From a virus, in IMG/VR virus record IMGVR_UViG_3300047476_000704, positions 124,001 to 188,000 of that record: DNA of 64,000 nucleotides. The stretch is one strand, 5' to 3'. Made by a program: the position numbers and the translations under genes. Shown one piece after another: positions 58,521-64,000 of this stretch. Position 1 is the stretch's first letter. Every line of letters starts with the position of its first letter. Below the pieces are notes generated by a model, which saw only the letters and a list, made by a program, of their open reading frames with translations, was not told the DNA's origin and did no database searches.

Positions 58521-59188
58521 TATCTATAATTTTCTACTATTTCATGATGGTCATTAAACATCATACTTTTAATTGGTTGGTTTTTCATAATAGATAAAAC
58601 CTCTTTCATTTCAATTGGAAATAAATTATTACCTTCCACACCAACATCCATCATCTTTCCAGGTCCAACTCTACGATTTGGTGGTAAGTGAACGTGGCCA
58701 TGCAAATGTATAAATCCTCTTGCTAAATTATCCCAGCTTGCAATTGGAAAGTGCATGAGTATAAACTTTGCCTCATCTTGCATTGGTGTACCAACATTCC
58801 ACTTTACAACCAAATCTAAAATATTATTTACAGAAGAAAATAACTCTTGTATGTTTTCTTTGTTTTTGGCTATATGCTGGTCGTGGTTTCCTAAAATAAG
58901 ATGAATGTTTTTACATACCAATCTATCTCTAAACTGACGGATACTATCAAATCCACCAAAACTCCAATCACCCAAATGGAACAAAATATCATCTTGCCCA
59001 ACTACCTCGTTTATACCCTCTACCAATCTATCGTTCATAGCTTCCAAAGATTTGAACTCTCTGAAATTAGAACCAACCGGTCCGTTATCCCTATTCCAAG
59101 TTGTGGTAGCAGAGCAGATGTTAGCATGGTTAAAGTGAGTATCACTTGTAAACCATAATTTCTGTCCTTTGTTTAGTGTAATTTTCAT
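58520..59188 (-). CDS. Calcineurin-like metallophosphoesterase (222 aa)
   Basis: Complete motif set: S-D-T-H-F-N-H (Asp16, His18), H-L-G-D-W-S, G-N-H-D, H-F-P, and H-G-H-V-H. This is the stand-alone small phosphoesterase type found in many phages, different from the SbcD part of the fusion at 18821. Substrate unknown: nucleotide or RNA end phosphates fit the nearby RNA-repair genes. A host-type promoter ends 5 bases before its start. Confidence 0.9.
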   Translation of the reverse strand: MKITLNKGQKLWFTSDTHFNHANICSATTTWNRDNGPVGSNFREFKSLEAMNDRLVEGINEVVGQDDILFHLGDWSFGGFDSIRQFRDRLVCKNIHLILGNHDQHIAKNKENIQELFSSVNNILDLVVKWNVGTPMQDEAKFILMHFPIASWDNLARGFIHLHGHVHLPPNRRVGPGKMMDVGVEGNNLFPIEMKEVLSIMKNQPIKSMMFNDHHEIVENYR

Positions 59189-59192
59189 ATAT

Positions 59193-59221
59193 CAAAGGTA
59201 AGTAAAAAAATCCACAAATCC
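59193..59221 (-). repeat. 29-bp direct repeat copy 1
   Basis: Identical to 63512-63540; contains the -7 box and spacer of a host-type promoter. Probably a duplicated promoter cassette. Confidence 0.7.
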
Positions 59222-59224
59222 AAA
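59193..59224 (-). promoter_or_regulatory. Host-type promoter, part of a 29-bp repeat
   Basis: Sense TTTG, 20 bases, TACCTTTG. Positions 59193-59221 are identical to 63512-63540. Confidence 0.65.
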
Positions 59225-59227
59225 TGT

Positions 59228-59668
59228 TTAATCGAAAAATTCTACAATAATTCCAGCTTCTTTAAACATTTGATTTGAGCGTTCTGCCGATTCTTGCCAC
59301 TTTGGGCTCATAGCACCTTTACCACTTCGTAGTACAATCTTCTTTACACCTGCTGATATAATTGCTCTTGCACAATCTGCACAACTAATACCACAAGTCA
59401 TATACATAGTAGTACCTAATGTAGATACACCTATACGAGCTGCGTTGTAAATACAATTCCGTTCCGCGTGTTCAAACCAAAAGTATTTCTCTGGCTTTTC
59501 TTGTCTTTCTACAACATCATCGTTGATACCACGAGGAAATGAGTTATAGCCGGTAGATACAATCTCATTGTTCTCACCAACTAATACAACACCAATTTTT
59601 GTATTATTATCTTTTGATTTCAACTTCACCTGTTCGGCAATGTTGATAAAATATTCATCCCAATTCAT
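59228..59668 (-). CDS. Deoxycytidylate deaminase
   Basis: Zinc deaminase converting dCMP to dUMP for thymidylate synthesis, as T4 Cd. 146 aa. Zinc set: His67 in E-H-A-E-R with catalytic Glu69, and C96-A-D-C99 in G-I-S-C-A-D-C. N-S-F-P-R-G-I-N-D marks the nucleotide-binding part. Coupled by one base to the next gene. T4 Cd is allosteric and has an extra zinc site; that segment is not obvious here. Confidence 0.92.
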   Translation of the reverse strand: MNWDEYFINIAEQVKLKSKDNNTKIGVVLVGENNEIVSTGYNSFPRGINDDVVERQEKPEKYFWFEHAERNCIYNAARIGVSTLGTTMYMTCGISCADCARAIISAGVKKIVLRSGKGAMSPKWQESAERSNQMFKEAGIIVEFFD

Positions 59669-60042
59669 TATCCTATAACTTCTCTTATGTAACTTCTTAT
59701 AAATAAATAAAGTAATTCGTATTGTTTGATTACTACTAATGGTATTACAGTATCTTTGTCAATAGTGGCTAATGGTGTTCCACCTTCCCATAGAGTAGTG
59801 TGCAATCTACAAATATCAGTATCCTTACCTCTCTCATCTATCCAGTTTTGGATTTTTCGTTCTAATATAAAATAACCTGAATATTTTGTACCTTTTACAT
59901 TATTCGTATAACTAAATGAAAATGAATATTTTTCATCAGCCGTTGCCATTGCATCTATACTAAACTCAAACAACTCACTATTACTACCTTGTTGTTTTTT
60001 ACCGATTAGTAAATCTATATTTTCTATGTTTATCTTCTTCAT
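59668..60042 (-). CDS. Hypothetical protein (124 aa)
   Basis: Unrecognised. Small beta-rich protein (Y-S-F-S-F-S-Y-T-N-N-V-K-G-T-K-Y-S-G-Y-F) with a helical C-terminus. One-base overlap with dCMP deaminase; host-type promoter 20 bases upstream. Confidence 0.72.
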   Translation of the reverse strand: MKKINIENIDLLIGKKQQGSNSELFEFSIDAMATADEKYSFSFSYTNNVKGTKYSGYFILERKIQNWIDERGKDTDICRLHTTLWEGGTPLATIDKDTVIPLVVIKQYELLYLFIRSYIREVIG

Positions 60043-60061
60043 ATGTTTAACTGATTAAAGT

Positions 60062-60093
60062 GCAATATAGGTATAATAATTTACTTTTCCAAA
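60062..60093 (-). promoter_or_regulatory. Host-type promoter (variant)
   Basis: Sense TTTG, 20 bases, TATATTGC; last two bases of the -7 box deviate. Lies 20 bases before the 124-aa gene, in a 38-base gap. Confidence 0.45.
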
Positions 60094-60296
60094 TTTTTAA
60101 CACCATATTTTATGTATTTGTACCAAAATCTTTCGTGAAGAAAATAGATGAATGGTTTTAAGAATAACTCACCCAAGCCAAAGGCGGCTCCAATACGAAC
60201 ATCACCACTCAAATACCACATTGTTAAGAAACCAACGGTGGTACTGATTATTCTATAACTAATTGTTTTTAGTATGTGTCGTTTTACGTCTACCAT
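60081..60296 (-). CDS. DUF2061-type small membrane protein (71 aa)
   Basis: K-T-I-S-Y-R-I-I-S-T-T-V-G-F-L and G-E-L-F-L-K-P-F-I-Y-F-L-H-E-R-F-W are the family marks; two membrane segments. Found in bacteria and phages; in bacteria often fused to adenylylsulfate kinase, otherwise unknown. Overlaps the oxygenase gene by 38 bases. Confidence 0.88.
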   Translation of the reverse strand: MVDVKRHILKTISYRIISTTVGFLTMWYLSGDVRIGAAFGLGELFLKPFIYFLHERFWYKYIKYGVKNLEK

Positions 60297-60852
60297 TTTT
60301 TGTAACTACATAATCTATAATAAAGTGTACCCTATCCTCATCGCTTAAATTTTCAACAGAGTGTCCTTTTGAATTATCAATTTCCCAAATCTCACCCTCC
60401 TTCATATTTTTTTCTTCCATTTCAGGATAACCTACTATAAAAAATACTTCTGGATTTGTTATTAAAGCAATATGTGTTCTGCGTGGAATCACCAATCCTC
60501 TACCCGTATCCGCATGTGGGGTTATATCGTGATTTGCCAATAGCTTAACTAATATAACTCTGTTAAAATAACCATCACCATATTTTTGTCTATATAATGG
60601 TTCAATCTTGTCTAAAAACTTTTGGATTTCCAATTCATAAAATAAAGGATGTTTTTCTGATACTTCTAATGTATCAACATTTTCTATATCCCACATCAAT
60701 GGTAAAGATTCTGTATATCTATGTGCATCATACATCTCTTGTCGTTTTGTATATGCTTTCCAATACGATTCATCCAACGATTTAACTTTATGTTTTAAAT
60801 CGGATACATCAACAATACCAACATAATTATAGTTTACATAATCAACTGCCAT
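60259..60852 (-). CDS. AspH/2OG-dioxygenase-like beta-hydroxylase (197 aa)
   Basis: Fe(II)/2-oxoglutarate oxygenase fold of the Asp/Asn beta-hydroxylase group: I-T-P-H-A-D-T-G-R with the H-x-D iron ligands, R-T-H-I-A-L, W-E-I-D-N-S-K-G-H-S-V-E with the distal His, and R-V-H-F-I-I-D-Y-V. Could hydroxylate a peptide or nucleobase. No partner gene is obvious. Confidence 0.83.
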   Translation of the reverse strand: MAVDYVNYNYVGIVDVSDLKHKVKSLDESYWKAYTKRQEMYDAHRYTESLPLMWDIENVDTLEVSEKHPLFYELEIQKFLDKIEPLYRQKYGDGYFNRVILVKLLANHDITPHADTGRGLVIPRRTHIALITNPEVFFIVGYPEMEEKNMKEGEIWEIDNSKGHSVENLSDEDRVHFIIDYVVTKNGRRKTTHTKNN

Positions 60853-60863
60853 AATATATTATA

Positions 60864-62015
60864 TTAATTATCTTCATTTTTAAAAGGTTTTTCATACTTG
60901 GGTTTAATCATACTCCAAATTAAATGGTCGTATGGTTTTTTATCCCACATCTTAAACATCACCGCAGATAATTCTTTTGGGAATTGTTTAGTATATTCAG
61001 CAAACTCTTTTTTAGTTGGTTCTACTTCCTTATCATTATACTTACCATAACGGAATCCATCATGCAACTTACCTGCTCTTTCATCTATTGAGTAGAAACT
61101 ATATCGCAAGTTCATAACCACTGCTTTCACCCATTTATCAAACTCATCGGGTACTCTCTCCAAAAATGGTTCTAATGGTTCACCATTCTTCAATAGTTCC
61201 CAAATATCTTTGGTAGAAAAATTAGTAAGGATTCTATGTAATCTCACATACTCATCACCTTTAATCTTCATTCGCATACCACCTGAAAAACGAATTACAT
61301 ATCCTTCGGAATCATTTGAAATCATTTTTTTCAATTTGGTATAATCATTCACACCATCGTATCTATTAACAATATCCCATCCCTCATTCACCATCTCATC
61401 AACCTCAACCTCTTTACCGGTTTCGTTATTGTAAGCACCTAACACAACCAATTTTTCCTCATCACCATAATCTACAACGATTCGATTTTCAGGATAAATG
61501 ATTTCAACTAAATAAGTGTAGCCAGGTATTAAAGCAGTTTTGCTTAATTTATCTAATAACTCCTTACCTTTGATAGCTTGTTCGGATGTAAATGAACCAC
61601 GAGTTGCCATATGCCACTCACCTTCGTAGTGGAATATAATACCCAACGAACCATCCATCTTTTCAAATACTTCAAAGGGCTCATTTGGAATGACACTACG
61701 CATTTCCCAACCACCGCATTCTTCAGGGTGAGCACAGTTAATCATACCTGATTTTCTACACCCTTCACAATGTGCATACTTATCATCTTTAATTTCTTCG
61801 TAGTTAAAGAACTTTGGGAATGGTTTGGCAATAACATTACCTTCGTTATCCAATACTAAACCTCTACAAGCCAATGTATATCTATCCCAATTACCATCGT
61901 ATTGTGTGGTGCGGGAATAGTTGTATATAGACAACGGAAGTGTAGGGTGATTTTGTTTAATCACCTTACCCGTATCAATATAATGTTTATGTAAAAGTTC
62001 TAAATTGTATTTCAT
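60864..62015 (-). CDS. rnlA: RNA ligase, T4 Rnl1 family, with Cys-rich insertion
   Basis: ATP-dependent RNA ligase that seals cleaved RNA, typically tRNA cut by host defence nucleases. 383 aa (T4 Rnl1 374). Motif Ia C-R-G-L-V (Arg51), motif I E-K-M-D-G-S (adenylated Lys119), motif III Y-L-V-E-I-I (Glu171), motif IV S-E-G-Y-V-I-R-F (Glu237), motif V M-K-I-K-G (Lys250, Lys252); a helical C-terminal domain follows. A segment with C83-x2-C86, C94 and C100 just before motif I may hold zinc and is absent from T4 Rnl1. A kinase-like gene lies one gene upstream. Confidence 0.95.
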   Translation of the reverse strand: MKYNLELLHKHYIDTGKVIKQNHPTLPLSIYNYSRTTQYDGNWDRYTLACRGLVLDNEGNVIAKPFPKFFNYEEIKDDKYAHCEGCRKSGMINCAHPEECGGWEMRSVIPNEPFEVFEKMDGSLGIIFHYEGEWHMATRGSFTSEQAIKGKELLDKLSKTALIPGYTYLVEIIYPENRIVVDYGDEEKLVVLGAYNNETGKEVEVDEMVNEGWDIVNRYDGVNDYTKLKKMISNDSEGYVIRFSGGMRMKIKGDEYVRLHRILTNFSTKDIWELLKNGEPLEPFLERVPDEFDKWVKAVVMNLRYSFYSIDERAGKLHDGFRYGKYNDKEVEPTKKEFAEYTKQFPKELSAVMFKMWDKKPYDHLIWSMIKPKYEKPFKNEDN

Positions 62016-62018
62016 AAC

Positions 62019-62279
62019 TTATTTTTTAATAAACTCAAAAATGTGCCAAACAAATTGACCATCCTGAATTGTGTTGATATATGTAAAATTATCTGCTTCT
62101 GGAAAGTCATGTCCAGTACCAACTATTGTAAAATATCTAAAATCACATTCTGCATCAGTATCTACCAATGCCCATATATAAGGTAGACCATTTTGTGTTT
62201 GGATTGTTAGTACCTTTGCTCCAATTGGCATTTCAATACCTCTACCATCTTTAAGTTCGTATTTGTAAATCCGTTTCAT
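62019..62279 (-). CDS. DUF7352-like small phage protein (86 aa)
   Basis: Pattern Y-K-Y-E-L, I-E-M-P-I-G-A-K-V-L, I-W-A-L-V-D, Y-F-T-I-V-G-T-G-H is that of a widespread phage family of unknown function. Three bases after the kinase-like gene and before RNA ligase. Confidence 0.8.
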   Translation of the reverse strand: MKRIYKYELKDGRGIEMPIGAKVLTIQTQNGLPYIWALVDTDAECDFRYFTIVGTGHDFPEADNFTYINTIQDGQFVWHIFEFIKK

Positions 62280-62282
62280 AAT

Positions 62283-62666
62283 TTATAATTTTACTTCAAA
62301 ACGATTTCTCATATTACCCAAAGATGCATCGGGTACATTGTGGATACTCTTACCTTCGTGTCGGTTCTCTACGATTACTGATGTTACTTTGTACCCGTAG
62401 GTTTTAGCCAACTCATAGTAATCTTCCATCTCCCACTCTTGCGTAAATGTGTTTGATACTATTACCTTTGGCTTCTCTCTAACCATAAAAGATTCGCATT
62501 GTTCTTTACACCAACGATGTGCTTCTTTGATTTTATTAAAATCAAACTTATACTCACCATCTACCATAAAGTACATATCTGCCTCACAACGGAAACCACC
62601 AATCAATTCAGCGAATGTTGATTTTCCACTACCCGGCAATCCTCTCAATAAGATTAACTCTTTCAT
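62283..62666 (-). CDS. Polynucleotide-kinase-like P-loop protein (127 aa)
   Basis: P-loop G-L-P-G-S-G-K-S (9-16), then a long basic helix and E-N-R-H-E-G-K-S-I-H-N-V-P as in the AAA_33/PNK kinase family. Only the 5'-kinase part of T4 Pnkp is present (T4 Pnkp 301 aa also has a 3'-phosphatase). A stand-alone phosphoesterase occurs at 58520. With RNA ligase it could make an RNA-repair pathway. Overlaps the next gene by 4 bases. Confidence 0.83.
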   Translation of the reverse strand: MKELILLRGLPGSGKSTFAELIGGFRCEADMYFMVDGEYKFDFNKIKEAHRWCKEQCESFMVREKPKVIVSNTFTQEWEMEDYYELAKTYGYKVTSVIVENRHEGKSIHNVPDASLGNMRNRFEVKL

Positions 62667-63019
62667 TTTTTTTCTTCGTATACTTTAACCGATGGTAAAC
62701 CACTATACTCACAATATAATTCTTCTTTCTGCTTTCGCATTAATTCTTTGATACTCTCATCAAAATATACACCATCCGATTCCATATCAGCGATGTTCCG
62801 TTGCATTGCATTATACACAATCTGCTTTTCTTTTTTTGTTAATGATTGGTTACTTGCCAAATTACCAACAAAGTTTACTAAACCGGCACGGGGACCTGAT
62901 TCTTTGGTATGTTTGTATTCCGTACTTTCCATAACATTGAACTCTCTATACACTGCGATTCCAAATACAACGAATAAAGTAGCCACTATGGATGTAAGTA
63001 TTATAACTTCAATATCCAT
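62663..63019 (-). CDS. Membrane-anchored hypothetical protein (118 aa)
   Basis: One N-terminal transmembrane segment (about 4-22, V-I-I-L-T-S-I-V-A-T-L-F-V-V-F-G-I-A-V). The rest is soluble and basic with a conserved-looking helical end. 1-4-base overlaps on both sides show coupling. Unknown role. Confidence 0.75.
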   Translation of the reverse strand: MDIEVIILTSIVATLFVVFGIAVYREFNVMESTEYKHTKESGPRAGLVNFVGNLASNQSLTKKEKQIVYNAMQRNIADMESDGVYFDESIKELMRKQKEELYCEYSGLPSVKVYEEKK

Positions 63020-63198
63020 TATTTTTTTGTTTTAGAGTTTATATAATTTAATAATCCCAAAATGGTTGGTGGCCACAATCCAATAAAGATTGCCTTATTC
63101 ACATCATTCTCAACTATGTAGTGATATTCACTAACAAAAATTACAATAATTGTGATAACCAAAATCAGTATTTCTGATGTCTTAAAATTCTTAAACAT
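63019..63198 (-). CDS. Small two-span membrane protein (59 aa)
   Basis: Start at ATG 63198; a longer frame to 63228 lacks support. Hydrophobic about 10-25 (L-I-L-V-I-T-I-I-V-I-F) and 37-52 (A-I-F-I-G-L-W-P-P-T-I-L-G). One-base overlap with the next gene. Confidence 0.7.
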   Translation of the reverse strand: MFKNFKTSEILILVITIIVIFVSEYHYIVENDVNKAIFIGLWPPTILGLLNYINSKTKK

Positions 63199-63214
63199 AT
63201 TTGTTTGTTTTTGA

Positions 63215-63298
63215 TTACATAGTTCCACACTTCAATACCAACAGGCATAAAGCGAAACCAATGATAAAAAGTAGTAATGGTGTTTTAATCTCTTGCAT
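63215..63298 (-). CDS. Very small single-span peptide (27 aa)
   Basis: MQEIKTPLLLFIIGFALCLL then V-L-K-C-G-T-M: one membrane span. Start overlaps the upstream stop (TAATG), and 16 bases separate it from the next start, so it sits in a coupled string. Too short to classify; a small membrane toxin, holin-like or regulatory peptide is possible. Confidence 0.55.
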   Translation of the reverse strand: MQEIKTPLLLFIIGFALCLLVLKCGTM

Positions 63299-63489
63299 TA
63301 TGATTCCTTTTTAATTTGTTTTTTGTGTTTAAGGATAGCTTCACTTAATTCATTGTACTCCATTTCCAAATAGTTTGGAATACCTTTCTTCTTTGCAATA
63401 AATCTTAACTCATGTAAAAACAATTTGCCTGATTGGATGAATTGTTTAGCAGGGGCTGCATCGTATTGAAATTCATTTGGGTGTGTCAT
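63298..63489 (-). CDS. Hypothetical protein (63 aa)
   Basis: Start at ATG 63489, just after the promoter at 63512-63543; an upstream in-frame GTG would run through the promoter. Basic, helical (K-Q-F-I-Q-S-G-K-L-F-L-H-E-L-R-F-I-A-K-K). No function. Confidence 0.68.
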   Translation of the reverse strand: MTHPNEFQYDAAPAKQFIQSGKLFLHELRFIAKKKGIPNYLEMEYNELSEAILKHKKQIKKES

Positions 63490-63511
63490 ATATCTTTCTT
63501 TTAGTGAATAA

Positions 63512-63540
63512 CAAAGGTAAGTAAAAAAATCCACAAATCC
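63512..63540 (-). repeat. 29-bp direct repeat copy 2
   Basis: Identical to 59193-59221; same orientation relative to its gene. Confidence 0.7.
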
Positions 63541-63543
63541 TAA
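63512..63543 (-). promoter_or_regulatory. Host-type promoter, second copy of the 29-bp repeat
   Basis: Sense TTAG, 20 bases, TACCTTTG, 23 bases before the 63-aa gene. Positions 63512-63540 equal 59193-59221. Confidence 0.6.
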
Positions 63544-63559
63544 TTATTTTTACATTATT

Positions 63560-63937
63560 TTAAAACGGAAGTGGTCCAAGTCCAAAACGAGGATGATTCA
63601 CTACATACTGATTGATAATTTGACCTAACCGCATCATAAGATTGTTTGGTGGTTTCCTTAACCAATTCAAAGTACAAAAGTGTTCATATACTGCAGTTCC
63701 ATTTTCAAAATCAATAAACACTATCTTATAGACTTTTTCTTTATCTGCACTCACTTCCATTTCCACATTTCTATGTAATCTAATTATTACAAATTTATTA
63801 TCAGCATCATACCTGCTACCCATTTTAAATTCGTAATACTCTTCGGTTGGTTTGTACATCAACAACGTCCAACCATCAAAGGTATTTAGGATTCTATAAT
63901 CCTTTAATCTTTCTTCAAAGTTTTGTATTGTTAGCAT
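63560..63937 (-). CDS. Hypothetical protein (125 aa)
   Basis: Unrecognised. Mixed alpha/beta: Y-R-I-L-N-T-F-D-G-W-T-L-L-M-Y at the start, E-F-K-M-G-S-R-Y-D-A-D, V-Y-K-I-V-F-I-D-F, and a Pro-rich end. No catalytic motif. TAATG overlap with the upstream partial gene. Confidence 0.72.
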   Translation of the reverse strand: MLTIQNFEERLKDYRILNTFDGWTLLMYKPTEEYYEFKMGSRYDADNKFVIIRLHRNVEMEVSADKEKVYKIVFIDFENGTAVYEHFCTLNWLRKPPNNLMMRLGQIINQYVVNHPRFGLGPLPF

Positions 63938-64000
63938 TATAGTAATTGGATTTCGGTTATCAATTGTGTTACACCTTCTTCAGTTAAGAACCCAATCACA
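63937..64000 (-). CDS. C-terminal end of a gene cut by the right edge
   Basis: The last 20 residues (V-I-G-F-L-T-E-E-G-V-T-Q-L ... I-Q-L-L) and stop are visible, overlapping the next start by one base. Too little to identify. Confidence 0.6.
   Translation of the reverse strand, partial: VIGFLTEEGVTQLITEIQLL

Noticed and set aside
1-64000. tRNA genes
   Set aside because: I looked for T-loop patterns (GGTTCRAATCC) with matching arms on both strands and saw none; a covariance search would be decisive.

Overview
The window is a 64-kb piece of a large T4-type (contractile-tail, myovirus-like) bacteriophage genome. The hallmark genes are all here: portal (gp20), prohead protease (gp21), large terminase (gp17), baseplate wedge proteins gp6 and gp25, a gp5-like spike, a gp55-like late sigma factor, gp46/gp47 recombination nuclease (fused into one protein), a DnaG/gp61-type primase and a T4 RNA ligase 1 homologue. 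The host is very probably a member of the Bacteroidota. Eight promoters read as TTTG/TTAG/NTTG - 19-20 nt - TANNTTTG (two more deviate at one base), which is the sigma-A consensus of that phylum; most genes lack a Shine-Dalgarno; secreted proteins have a flavobacterial-looking signal peptide. The DNA is visibly AT-rich. Host identity is inference.

Layout: nearly every gene is on the minus strand, so transcription runs from high to low coordinates. 1-8.7 kb: head genes (portal, prohead protease, proteins whose short N-termini look like capsid-targeting signals, a GH19 endolysin). 8.7-18.8 kb: terminase, a 1331-residue polyprotein with a nucleotidyltransferase at one end and a ligase-like domain at the other, and a tail fibre with a self-cleaving S74 chaperone. 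18.8-23.4 kb: replication/recombination (SbcD-SbcC fusion, primase, endonuclease I). 23.4-42.2 kb: tail and baseplate, including LamG, a CBM96/DNRLRE-like module and an M15 peptidase. 42.2-43.9 kb: late sigma factor and peptide deformylase. 43.9-50.3 kb: a sugar-nucleotide/glycan cassette (isomerase-nucleotidyltransferase fusion, PfkB kinase, HAD phosphatase, two glycosyltransferases, acetyltransferase, methyltransferase) behind a UV-damage endonuclease. 50.3-55.6 kb: small heat-shock protein, HD hydrolase and unknowns. 55.6-56.0 kb: a gene-poor gap holding a probable structured small RNA. 56.0-64 kb: many short, translationally coupled accessory genes, dCMP deaminase, an RNA-repair pair (RNA ligase plus 5'-kinase-like protein), and small membrane proteins.

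Two promoter classes can be read directly. Host-type promoters precede replication, metabolism and accessory genes. A second motif (sense ATATTTATA or close variants) precedes mainly structural genes and, once in the opposite orientation, the only plus-strand gene; it is probably the late promoter used by the gp55-like sigma. At the tail fibre gene this motif overlaps the 5' arm of a perfect hairpin just before the start codon, an arrangement like that of T4 late genes whose early read-through transcripts are not translated.

The most interesting candidates are: (1) a set of proteins that appear to be addressed to, and cut in, the prohead by the gp21-type protease, including the 1331-residue polyprotein; (2) the self-contained sugar-nucleotide cassette; (3) the structured RNA at 55.65-55.82 kb; (4) the Mre11-Rad50 type fusion; (5) a pair of paralogous envelope proteins at 10.3 and 57.9 kb. 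Major capsid protein, tail sheath/tube and DNA polymerase are not in this window; the capsid gene probably lies just left of position 1.
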